Origin: Desulfosudis sp034189195
GTDB lineage: Bacteria > Desulfobacterota > Desulfobacteria > Desulfobacterales > Desulfosudaceae
NCBI GenBank assembly: GCA_034189195.1
Contig: JAXHVI010000228.1
Coordinates: 1-13,930 of the forward strand
Length of the DNA stretch: 13,930 nucleotides
Direction: 5' to 3'
Position numbers and translations under genes: made by a program. The notes under the pieces are model-generated. The model made no database searches, was not told the DNA's origin, and saw only the letters and a program-made list of their open reading frames with translations. Each line of letters starts with the position of its first letter. Position 1 is the stretch's first letter. Shown one piece after another: positions 1 through 7,263 of this stretch.

Positions 1-33
1 GTCCTGACGGCCCGTCTGCCGGGCCGTCAGGAC
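1..33 (-). terminator. Intrinsic terminator hairpin of the autotransporter gene (edge-truncated)
   Basis: A perfect 13-bp inverted repeat (GTCCTGACGGCCC at 1-13, its complement at 21-33) encloses a 7-nt loop and lies 11 bp past the autotransporter stop codon at 45-47. The GC-rich stem and its position are typical of a rho-independent terminator. The T-tract expected on the minus strand would lie left of base 1, so it cannot be seen. A convergent gene outside the window could also use it. Confidence 0.8.
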
Positions 34-44
34 GGACAAAGGGG

Positions 45-3000
45 TTAGAACATGTAACGAAGCCCGGCCGTGAAGGTGTGGGCCTCGAACTCTTCCTTCA
101 TGGTGGCCTCGTAGCCGGCGGACAGGGAGAGGCTGTCACCCATAAAGGCGGTCAGGCTCAGCCCCAGGATGCCGCTGTCGCGGTTCGCCTCCAGACCGTT
201 GATCGCAAAGGTGCCGGTGGAGGTGCCGGCAAACCAGGAAACGGCCTGCTGATCACGGTCGGCAAACTCATGGCCCCACTGCAGGCTGACTTCGGGTTTC
301 AGACCCATGCCGTCGTTCATCTGGAAGAGGCGGTTGACCCGCACGCCCAGCTTGCCCATCAGGGAGTCGGTGTCGGTTTTGTCAACCGCCAGGTTGGCGG
401 CCCCGGCACCGGTCTCGATAAAGCCCTTTTCCTCGTGAAGGGTGTACTGCAGGCTGGCCGTTGGAATCAGGTTCCAGTCGCCCATGGCGGCCATATACCC
501 GCCGCCGATGTAGGCGGAGTAGTCAATGCCCTCATGGTCGCCCACCGCGGTCACCCCCATCAGGGGGATATGACGCAGGGAGTCATAAGAGTTGAAACCG
601 AAAAGCAGCGCGCCATCCACGTAAACCTTGTCGCCGGTCCAGGAGCCGTAAGCCCCCACGGAAAAGGTGTCCACGTCCTGCTCACCCATGTTGGCGTCGA
701 CATCGGCCTCGGCCTTTGCGATCCCCAGGGTCACGCCCACGACCATGTTGTCGGCCACGCCCTTGTCGATGCCCAGGCTCAGGCCCATGGCGTCATAGTC
801 GTAGCCCATGAACCCGGTGCTGGTGTCCTGCTCCGCCGTGGTGTAGAAGGCCTTGGCCCAGGGGCTCCAGCCCTGGCCCGCCTGCCGGTCCGCGGCAGGC
901 GCCGCGGCCAGCACAGGGCCGGATTCGGTGGCCCGGTTGGTGGCGGCCACGCGCAGGCCGGAAAGCCGGCCGGTCATGCCGGAGGTAAAACCGCCGGTGT
1001 TCACGCCGGTCAGGGCTGTGCCCAGGGTGTAAAGCTCGGGCGACAGCTGCCCCAACGCGTTGGCCAGGGAGGCGGCGTCCGGCTGCCGGTCCAGGGCGTT
1101 GATAATGTCGGCCAGGGTGCCGTCAGGCGCGTCGCCGATCAGCTGCATCAGGCCGCGGCTCATGGCCGCCTGGTTTCCGGTCAGGCCGGCGCCGGCCAGG
1201 GCCGCCGCATAGGACTGACGTTCGGTTTCCAGAATAATGGAGTTGGGCTCTGTCTCGTCATCCATTTCAAAGCTCAGCACCATGGAGTTGGCCGTGGCCT
1301 GGTCAAACGCGCCGTCCAGTGTGCCGGCGGTCAGCACGGTATAAGTGGAACCGTCCTGAAGAACGCCTACCGGTGTCACCAGGATGGTGCCGCCCTCAAT
1401 GCCGGCTGTGCCGCCCACGGTGAGGTTGTCGCACTCACCGGTGTCGGACAGGCCCAGGGCCAGGGTGGCGCCGGCGGCATTGGTGAAGTCGCCGGTGACC
1501 ATGGTGCTCTGAATGTTGCCACCCAGGCTGAAGGTGCCGCTGTTTTCCACGTCACCGTCCATGTTGATGCCGTTGGCCGTCAGGGTGGCGCCCGAGGCGA
1601 TTTCTATGTCCGGCGTGCCGTCATAGCCGCTGATGTCGTCGTTGAGAAACAGGGTGCCGGCCTGCACGTCCACCAGGTCGTCCACGGTGACAAGGCCGTT
1701 GATTCTCCACCTGCCGTCACCGGTTTTTTCCAGAACGTCAAAGTTGAGAATGTCGTTGTTGTGAAGCCCCTGGCCTTCCAGGACAATCAGGTCACCGTCG
1801 ATGGTTCCCTCCGCGTCGCCGGGGTCTGTGCACTGGCCATTGATGGCGCCGGTGACCGTGGTCCCGGAGCGAAGAATGACCGTGTCGTCACCGTCACTCA
1901 TGACGATGCCGCCGTCGATGGTCCCTTCGTTGATCAGCATGTCGTCATCGCATCCGCCCTTGATGATGTTGTAGAAGCCGTCGCCAAGGTAGAGTTCGCC
2001 GGCGTTGGTAAAGGTGTCGTCACCCCCGCCCATGGCAATGGCCGCACCATAATCTCCTTCTTCCACATCGGCCTGAGCCGTGCCGATGCGGATGGTGCCG
2101 GTATTGGTAAAGACATCGTCTCCATCGCCCAGGGTGAGGCCGGGGTCCGTCAGGGTCTGACGGATCCGGATATTACCGGAGTTGTCAAAGGTGTCGTTGC
2201 CGCATCCCATGGTGATGCCGGTGCTGTAAGATGTGCCGATGCGGATGATACCCGTGTTGGTAAACGCATCGTTCTCACCGCCCATGCTGATGCCGGAGCC
2301 GCCGCTTTCTTCGAGCCCGGTTTCACCGATTTCGATGGTGCCGGAATTGGTGAAGGTGTCCCGGCCGTCGGCCATAGAGATGCCAGCGTACCCGCTGGTG
2401 CCGATGGTGACGGTCCCGGCATTGTCAAAGGTGTCCTCGCCGTCGCTCATGGCGATAGCACCGTAACCGGTATCACCGATGGTGATGGTGCCGGTGTTGG
2501 TGATGGTGTCCCATCCGTCACTCATGATGATGCCGTGCTGGTCGGTCTTGACGATCTCGATGGTGCCGCTGTTGTCCAGCGTGTCATTGCCCGATCCGCC
2601 GATGATGCCGGAGTAGTCGCCGCCGCTACTTTCAGGCAGGTCCTTGGATGTGGCACTTACCGAAGATCCCATGTAGCCGATGCGGATAATGCCGGTGTTG
2701 ACCAGTTTGTCGTTGTCCGGCCCCAGTGCAATGCCTTTGTACGCCTGGGCGATATATGTGGTTTCAATTACGTCGTCCTCTTCAAGAGGGGCCGGGGCTG
2801 CGTAGTCCGCTGCGGATCCGCCCAGGTAGCCGAGCTCAATGGTGCCGGAGTTGGTCAGCACGTCATTGTCGCTGCCCATGGCGATACACCCCTCTCCGGC
2901 ATATTCGCCGGCAACACCGGCAATACGGATGGTGCCGGAGTTGGTAAAGGTGTCGAACCCTGCACTGGCAAAGTGTATGGCATTGTTGCCCACGGTGCCG

Positions 3001-4940
3001 ATGGTGATGGTGCCGGAGTTCTCAAACGTATTGACGCTGACCTCGTCGCCAAAATGGATGCCGTTGTACCCGGCCTCGCTGATGGTGATGGCGCCGGAGT
3101 TGGTAAAGGTGTCTGATCCGTACTCGCCCATGTTGATGCCGTTGTTTTCTGCATACCCGATGGTGATGGTGCCGGAGTTGGTAAATGTATCATCACCATA
3201 GTTGCCCATGTTGATGCCCACGGTGCCGGCATCTTCGATGGAGATGGTACCGGTGTTGGTAAAGACGTCGTCATCCTCGTCTTCACCGGCTGAGCTATCC
3301 CCCAGATTGATGCCCGGAGAACCGGCTTCGCCGATGATGACGGTGCCGGAGTTGGTAAACACGTCATGGCCGGCCCCCAGGCTGATGCCGGGAGATCCCG
3401 CATCATTGATTCGAATCCAGCCGGTGTTGTCAAAGGTGTCGTTCCCCTCTCCCAGGTTGATGCCGGCGGTGCCGGCAGAACCGATTCTGATTTTGCCGGA
3501 GTTGGTAAATGTGTCGTTTCCTTCGGCCATGATAATACCGCCGTCGCCGGCCTCGCCGATGGTGAGGGTGCCGGAGTTGGTGAACACATCGTCACCGTCG
3601 GCCATGGTAACGCCGGTGGTGCCGATATCTCCCATGGTGACGGTGCCGGAGTTGGTAAAGACGTCGTTGCCGTTAGCCGTGGAGATGCCGCCGTTGCCGG
3701 CACTCTCTATGGTAACGGTGCCGGAGTTGGTGAAGACGTCGTTGCCGTTGGCCAGGGAGATGCCGCCGGAGCTGATGTCGCCCAGCGTGATGGTGCCGGA
3801 GTTGGTCAGGGTATCGTTTTCATCGCCCATGGCGATGCCATGGCCTCCGGACTCGTCCAGGGTTATTGTCCCGGAGTTGGTCAGGGTGTCGTCTCCATCG
3901 CCCATGGTGACGGCGCCGGTGGAGGCATACTCGATTTCAATCCGGCCGGAGTTGGTCAGCACATCTTTTCCATCGGCCATGGTGATGCCGTTGGAGCCGA
4001 TGTCTGTCATGGTAATGGTGCCGGTGTTGGTGACGGTATCATCCCCATCGGCCATGGAGATACCGGCGTTGCTGGTGGTGTCGATATCGATGGTGCCGGT
4101 GTTGGTAAAGGTGTCATCGCCGTCGGCCATGGAGACACCGGCGCCGCTGGTAGTGCCGATGTCGATGGTGCCCGTGTTGGTAAAGGTGTCATCGCCGTCG
4201 CCCATGGAGACCCCGGCGCAATCCGAATCCTCCGCCGTGATGGTGCCGGCGTTTTCCAGGGTATCGCTGCCGTCGCCCATTTTCACGGCCGCACCATAGG
4301 TGCTGGTCATGCTGCCCCAGTTGAAGATCTGGTCATTACCCGGTCCCATGAGTACGGATCCGGTTATTGCAGCGCCTTCGTAGTTGTTGAGCAGGTCGGC
4401 GCCCTCGCCCATGGCCACAGCCGCGGGCTCTTCATCGCTCTCAATGCCGCCGGAGAGATAGGCCCCTGTTGCCTCGATGGTGCCGTAGTTGTTGACCACG
4501 TCGTTGTTGGCCACACCCTCTTCATTAGGGTAAAGGTCCGGGTCGGTACAGAAGCTGATGCCGGAAACGCCGGTGATGGCGCCGTTGTTGGTCACTGTGT
4601 GGCTCTGTGTGGTTTCCGCGTCATTGTCGTAGGTCACGGTGATGGCGCTGCCGTCGGTGGCGGTGATGGCGCCGTTGTTGATCACCGCGTTGTTGTCGCC
4701 GGTAAAGGTGATGGCGTCGTCATCGTCATCGCCTCCGCCGGTGACGGTGAGCGTAGCGTCGGGCCTTACATTGACGGTGGTGTCGTCAACATAAGTGAGG
4801 GGATCGGTGTTGTCCCCCCTGACCGTAACGTTGCCGGCCCCGTCATCCACAACCCCGGCCACAGCCGGGCCGGTGCCGAACATCAGGCAGAGTGCCATCA
4901 ACCCGATGCCCAACAGTGAAAATCTGTTTTTGTGTTTCAT
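45..4940 (-). CDS. Large repetitive autotransporter (type V secretion, beta-helix passenger plus outer-membrane barrel)
   Basis: This 1631-residue protein should export its own passenger across the outer membrane. Residues 1-28 are a signal peptide (KHKNR start, hydrophobic core, AVA/G cleavage). About residues 221-1013 hold some 29 copies of a 25-residue unit of the pattern M-G-D-G-D-D-T-F-T-N-S-G-T-I-x-I-G...G-I, matching one rung of a right-handed beta-helix with an Asn-Gly ladder. Residues about 1040-1240 resemble the pertactin-type helix end and folding domain (DNLTVGG, GGTILVTP, TYTVLTAG). A helical linker follows. Residues about 1355-1631 are the 12-strand-type barrel, starting GWSPWAKAF and ending in the outer-membrane signature RYMF. 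The start has AAGGAG 8 nt upstream. The family is confident. The ligand or role (adhesion, aggregation) is not readable from sequence. The passenger is very acidic and has seven cysteines in the mature chain. Confidence 0.93.
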   Translation of the reverse strand: MKHKNRFSLLGIGLMALCLMFGTGPAVAGVVDDGAGNVTVRGDNTDPLTYVDDTTVNVRPDATLTVTGGGDDDDDAITFTGDNNAVINNGAITATDGSAITVTYDNDAETTQSHTVTNNGAITGVSGISFCTDPDLYPNEEGVANNDVVNNYGTIEATGAYLSGGIESDEEPAAVAMGEGADLLNNYEGAAITGSVLMGPGNDQIFNWGSMTSTYGAAVKMGDGSDTLENAGTITAEDSDCAGVSMGDGDDTFTNTGTIDIGTTSGAGVSMADGDDTFTNTGTIDIDTTSNAGISMADGDDTVTNTGTITMTDIGSNGITMADGKDVLTNSGRIEIEYASTGAVTMGDGDDTLTNSGTITLDESGGHGIAMGDENDTLTNSGTITLGDISSGGISLANGNDVFTNSGTVTIESAGNGGISTANGNDVFTNSGTVTMGDIGTTGVTMADGDDVFTNSGTLTIGEAGDGGIIMAEGNDTFTNSGKIRIGSAGTAGINLGEGNDTFDNTGWIRINDAGSPGISLGAGHDVFTNSGTVIIGEAGSPGINLGDSSAGEDEDDDVFTNTGTISIEDAGTVGINMGNYGDDTFTNSGTITIGYAENNGINMGEYGSDTFTNSGAITISEAGYNGIHFGDEVSVNTFENSGTITIGTVGNNAIHFASAGFDTFTNSGTIRIAGVAGEYAGEGCIAMGSDNDVLTNSGTIELGYLGGSAADYAAPAPLEEDDVIETTYIAQAYKGIALGPDNDKLVNTGIIRIGYMGSSVSATSKDLPESSGGDYSGIIGGSGNDTLDNSGTIEIVKTDQHGIIMSDGWDTITNTGTITIGDTGYGAIAMSDGEDTFDNAGTVTIGTSGYAGISMADGRDTFTNSGTIEIGETGLEESGGSGISMGGENDAFTNTGIIRIGTSYSTGITMGCGNDTFDNSGNIRIRQTLTDPGLTLGDGDDVFTNTGTIRIGTAQADVEEGDYGAAIAMGGGDDTFTNAGELYLGDGFYNIIKGGCDDDMLINEGTIDGGIVMSDGDDTVILRSGTTVTGAINGQCTDPGDAEGTIDGDLIVLEGQGLHNNDILNFDVLEKTGDGRWRINGLVTVDDLVDVQAGTLFLNDDISGYDGTPDIEIASGATLTANGINMDGDVENSGTFSLGGNIQSTMVTGDFTNAAGATLALGLSDTGECDNLTVGGTAGIEGGTILVTPVGVLQDGSTYTVLTAGTLDGAFDQATANSMVLSFEMDDETEPNSIILETERQSYAAALAGAGLTGNQAAMSRGLMQLIGDAPDGTLADIINALDRQPDAASLANALGQLSPELYTLGTALTGVNTGGFTSGMTGRLSGLRVAATNRATESGPVLAAAPAADRQAGQGWSPWAKAFYTTAEQDTSTGFMGYDYDAMGLSLGIDKGVADNMVVGVTLGIAKAEADVDANMGEQDVDTFSVGAYGSWTGDKVYVDGALLFGFNSYDSLRHIPLMGVTAVGDHEGIDYSAYIGGGYMAAMGDWNLIPTASLQYTLHEEKGFIETGAGAANLAVDKTDTDSLMGKLGVRVNRLFQMNDGMGLKPEVSLQWGHEFADRDQQAVSWFAGTSTGTFAINGLEANRDSGILGLSLTAFMGDSLSLSAGYEATMKEEFEAHTFTAGLRYMF
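1902..4280 (-). repeat. About 29 in-frame 75-bp tandem repeats coding the passenger beta-helix
   Basis: The block codes for about 29 units of 25 residues. Each has a turn G-D-G-x-D-x-F/L, then T-N-S/T-G-x-I-x-I-G, a variable stretch, and G-I-x-M. At DNA level the units recur at 75-bp spacing. For example, copies starting at 4087 and 4162 match at 54 of their first 57 bases. Units diverge more toward the C-terminal half, and several carry extra residues (+5 to +25). The turn is similar to, but not identical with, RTX GGxGxDxL calcium-binding nonapeptides. Two weaker units precede the block (LLNNYEG and IFNWG). Confidence 0.9.
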
Positions 4941-4974
4941 GCTTTGTTCTCCTTGTTGTTTTGTTTCATCTTAT

Positions 4975-5008
4975 GGGCCGACCGGCCGGAAAGCGCCTGC
5001 CGCGGCCC
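4975..5008 (-). promoter_or_regulatory. GC-rich stem-loop just upstream of the autotransporter ribosome binding site
   Basis: GGGCCG (4975-4980) pairs with CGGCCC (5003-5008). Inside, CGGC (4983-4986) pairs with GCCG (4999-5002) after a 2-nt bulge, giving about 10 bp of GC-rich stem. It ends about 21 nt before the AAGGAG at 4948-4953. It could influence translation of the leader, but no known RNA family is recognised. Confidence 0.35.
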
Positions 5009-5040
5009 GACTCCTATGCTGTTATCGCGTCACCGACACG

Positions 5041-5069
5041 GGTCTGTTTTTCTGGTTTGAAAACAGACC
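5041..5069 (-). promoter_or_regulatory. Perfect 10-bp inverted repeat in the autotransporter leader
   Basis: GGTCTGTTTT (5041-5050) and AAAACAGACC (5060-5069) form a perfect inverted repeat with a 9-nt spacer. It lies about 100 bp downstream of the proposed autotransporter start site. No T-run follows on the minus strand, so it is not an ordinary terminator. It may be an operator for a dimeric regulator or an RNA stem-loop. Its position between divergent genes would let it act on either one. Confidence 0.5.
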
Positions 5070-5174
5070 GGCCGGTGTTGATTTCGGGAAAGTGGTGTGA
5101 GTGCGTGAAAAGCTGTTTACCCCCATTCTTCTTGCATTCATCAAATCGTCAATCTGCTGGCAAAAGAAGTTATA

Positions 5175-5204
5175 TTTTTATCAGTCAGGGTCTGGAAGTG
5201 TCAA
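5175..5204 (-). promoter_or_regulatory. Sigma70-like promoter for the autotransporter
   Basis: On the minus strand a perfect -35 hexamer TTGACA (5204-5199) is followed after 18 bp by TAAAAA (5180-5175, 4 of 6 matches to TATAAT). A second AT-rich hexamer TATAAC lies just downstream (5174-5169) but is too far from the -35. Transcription would start near 5168, giving a leader of about 228 nt before the ATG at 4940. This is a consensus match only. Confidence 0.5.
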
Positions 5205-5351
5205 GAAAATTAAGCTGGCATCCAAATAGAGTGGGCACTACTTTAACATTGATTGCCCGGCGTTTTTGATGGTATGGGAACCGTGTGGCTTGAAACGCGC
5301 ACATTTTAACTAATTTTTTTAATATCAACTTGTTATGCCAAAGGAGGCCCC

Positions 5352-6260
5352 ATGCAGTGGCTGGAGGCGGGCATTATTTTTGAGGCAGAGGACCTTTTTG
5401 CACAAACTGCCGCTGAACTGGTGTGCAATATTTTTTATGACCTAGGCCTTTCCGGAGTGGTTACCGAGGATCCGGTGCCGGTTTCCGACCATGGGGTGCG
5501 GGGCCGTGTGATTGGCTACCTGCCGGCGGACGAGGCCCTGGATCAGGCCCGGGCCGACCTGGAGCAGATGGCAGCCGGCCTGTCAGCCCGCCACCCGGTC
5601 CGGTGCACGCTTGAATTTAAATCCTGCGACGACCGGGACTGGGCCAATGCCTGGAAGGACCACTTTTTTGTTCAGAAGATCGGGAAAGGGATCGTGGTGC
5701 GGCCCACCTGGCGGGACCATGTCCCTGAACCGGGGGAGGTGGTCATCGACCTGGATCCGGGCATGGCATTCGGCACCGGTACCCATCCCACCACAGCCAT
5801 GTGCCTGGAGATGGTTGAAAAGCATCTGGCGCCGGGCACGGCCTTTCTGGATGTGGGCACCGGGTCCGGCATTCTGATGATCGCGGCGAAAAAACTGGGC
5901 GCAAAAACCGTGTGGGGCGTTGACAACGATGCCGTGGCCGTAAAGATTGCAGCGGAAAACCTGGAGCGAAACGGTATTTTTGCCGATGGGAACGCCTGCC
6001 GGATCATGCGGGCCGATCTGGTGACCGGTGTGGACCGGGCCTTTGACCTGGTGACAGCCAACATTCTGTCCGAGGTGATTGTGGCCCTGGCCGATGATGT
6101 GGGCCGGGTGGTTGTGCCGGGCGGCCTGATGGTCTGTTCCGGCATTATCGAACCGAAACAGGCCATGGTGGCGGAAAAGCTGACGGCCTGCGGGTTTGAA
6201 ATCGTCGAGCGGAAAACTACCGACCTCTGGGTCTGCCTGGTGGCACGCAGAACACCCTGA
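5352..6260 (+). CDS. prmA: Ribosomal protein L11 methyltransferase
   Basis: This 302-residue, SAM-dependent enzyme methylates amino groups of ribosomal protein L11 in the cytoplasm. The N-terminal substrate-recognition domain (about 1-100) is followed by the conserved DWANAWKDHF (96-105), the family signature LDPGMAFGTGTHPTT (134-148), SAM motif I LDVGTGSGIL (166-175), the acidic ribose-binding residue D191 in GVDND, and TANIL (235-239), which matches the family's ANIL motif near the active site. Length is normal (E. coli PrmA is about 293). AAGGAGG at 5341-5347 lies 4 nt before the ATG. It stands alone on the plus strand and converges on the cell-wall operon with a 31-bp gap and no clear terminator. 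Confidence 0.95.
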   Translation: MQWLEAGIIFEAEDLFAQTAAELVCNIFYDLGLSGVVTEDPVPVSDHGVRGRVIGYLPADEALDQARADLEQMAAGLSARHPVRCTLEFKSCDDRDWANAWKDHFFVQKIGKGIVVRPTWRDHVPEPGEVVIDLDPGMAFGTGTHPTTAMCLEMVEKHLAPGTAFLDVGTGSGILMIAAKKLGAKTVWGVDNDAVAVKIAAENLERNGIFADGNACRIMRADLVTGVDRAFDLVTANILSEVIVALADDVGRVVVPGGLMVCSGIIEPKQAMVAEKLTACGFEIVERKTTDLWVCLVARRTP

Positions 6261-6291
6261 TGGTTCCCCAATTTATTTGAATTGAAATCGC

Positions 6292-7239
6292 TTACCGGGG
6301 CACCAGGCAGACCAGGTGAGAGGCGGGCACCAGTTCCACCTGTTGGGTCAGGACGGCCAGGTGCTTTTCAAGGGCCGTGCAGGTGGAGCCGTGGGCATGG
6401 CCGATGGCAACGGCCTTGCCGTTGCGTTTGGCCACGGCGATGAGCCGGTCGATCTGGGCCTCGATGGCCGCCACATTTGAGTCGTTGTCTAAAAACACGT
6501 CCCGTTCGGCAAAGGGCACCTGCAGCAGCCGGGCCGCGGGCCGGCACTGGGATTCGGGCGTGGTGCGGCTGTCCACAAAAAAGAGGCCGTGCTTTTTCAA
6601 TACCGAAAAGACCTGGTACATGCGGGCGGAGTCGGCGGTCATTTTTGATCCCATGTGGTTGTTGACGCCGGCCACATGAGGAATGTCCTTCAGGTTGTTC
6701 TCCATTCGGGCAATCAGTTCGTCCGGGCCCATGGATGTGAGCAAAACCCCGTCACCGGGATTGATTGCCGGATATTCTTCCGGCTCCATGGGCAGGTGAA
6801 GCATGATTTCAATGCCCTTCTGCAGGGCCGTTCGAGCGATCTCCCGGCCACGGGGGCTGTGGGGCAGAATGGAAAAGGTCAGGGGAATTCCCAGGTTGGT
6901 AAACCGGCCGGCCAGTGCCCGGTCATACCCCATGTCGTCAATGATGATGGCCACCTTTGGCCGGGCCGAAGGGGCATGGGCCGGTCCGCAGGGCGGGGAG
7001 TCGGGCAGGCGGTCGGTTTCCGGGTAGACCTCGAAGGGAGGCCGCCTGGCCGGCACGTCCGGCTGCCCGGCGGTCCGGTCAGGCGGGGTGTGGGGAAGGA
7101 AAACCAGGCCCACCATGGCCGCTGCCCCGAGAATTCCCACCAGCACCAGTGCCCCGGCCAGCACCTTCAGGTAATGAACCGGTGCGGAAGGGGCCGATGC
7201 CTTGCGGCCAGTGGCCGGAGTGCGTCGTTTTTTTTTCAT
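6292..7239 (-). CDS. Divergent polysaccharide deacetylase family protein (YibQ-like)
   Basis: A 315-residue protein of the divergent polysaccharide deacetylase family (DUF610, YibQ type), related to NodB-fold carbohydrate deacetylases. The true substrate of the family is not established. It has a basic N-terminus, one membrane anchor (about 26-48), a Pro-rich linker to about 92, then the catalytic-type domain. Motifs are IIIDDMG (98-104, with D101 and D102), LHLPMEP (147-153), GVNNHMGS (191-198, H195), FVDSRT (221-226) and IGHAH (279-283). These are the expected metal-site and active-site positions, and all are kept. The domain should face the periplasm. It is the last gene of the run, 24 bp after ctpA. 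The ribosome binding site is weak, so translation may depend on the upstream gene. envC, ctpA and yibQ are neighbours in other proteobacteria, which supports a cell-envelope role. Confidence 0.85.
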   Translation of the reverse strand: MKKKRRTPATGRKASAPSAPVHYLKVLAGALVLVGILGAAAMVGLVFLPHTPPDRTAGQPDVPARRPPFEVYPETDRLPDSPPCGPAHAPSARPKVAIIIDDMGYDRALAGRFTNLGIPLTFSILPHSPRGREIARTALQKGIEIMLHLPMEPEEYPAINPGDGVLLTSMGPDELIARMENNLKDIPHVAGVNNHMGSKMTADSARMYQVFSVLKKHGLFFVDSRTTPESQCRPAARLLQVPFAERDVFLDNDSNVAAIEAQIDRLIAVAKRNGKAVAIGHAHGSTCTALEKHLAVLTQQVELVPASHLVCLVPR

Positions 7240-7263
7240 CTGGCGTTTCGAAGCGCGGCCACT

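Larger units (their letters stand above)
4941..5351. other. Divergent intergenic region between autotransporter and prmA
   Basis: These 411 bp hold no convincing gene. For the leftward autotransporter there is a good promoter (5175-5204) and a leader of roughly 228 nt with two inverted repeats (5041-5069 and 4975-5008). The ten-base sequence GACCGGCCGG occurs twice, at 4980-4989 and 5066-5075, next to those structures. The prmA side is AT-rich (5301-5335), but I see no promoter there that matches consensus well at normal spacing. Confidence 0.6.

Noticed and set aside
78..3116. Very long plus-strand open frame (about 1012 codons) with Gly/Val/Asp repeats
   Set aside because: It is antisense to the autotransporter. 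The GC-rich, strictly repeated codons of the real gene keep this frame free of stops, and the repeats simply mirror the 75-bp units. There is no signal peptide, no recognisable domain and no good ribosome binding site.
1902..4280. The 75-bp repeats as a CRISPR array or satellite
   Set aside because: The repeats are coding, in frame, head to tail without unrelated spacers, and form one protein with a signal peptide and barrel.
3202..4919. Plus-strand open frames of about 365 and 517 codons, and minus-strand frames such as 2855-3703
   Set aside because: Same cause: alternate frames of the repeat block, giving Pro/Ser/Val or Gly/Val/Asp low-complexity proteins with no family features.
4795..5269. 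Two plus-strand open frames crossing the autotransporter start and the intergenic region
   Set aside because: They overlap the autotransporter signal peptide region antisense, have no domain, and cover the probable promoter and leader.
6261..6305. Possible terminator between prmA and the yibQ-like gene (TGGTTCCCC / GGGGCACCA)
   Set aside because: The stem has a mismatch and a 27-nt loop, one arm lies inside the yibQ-like coding sequence, and no T-run follows on either strand.
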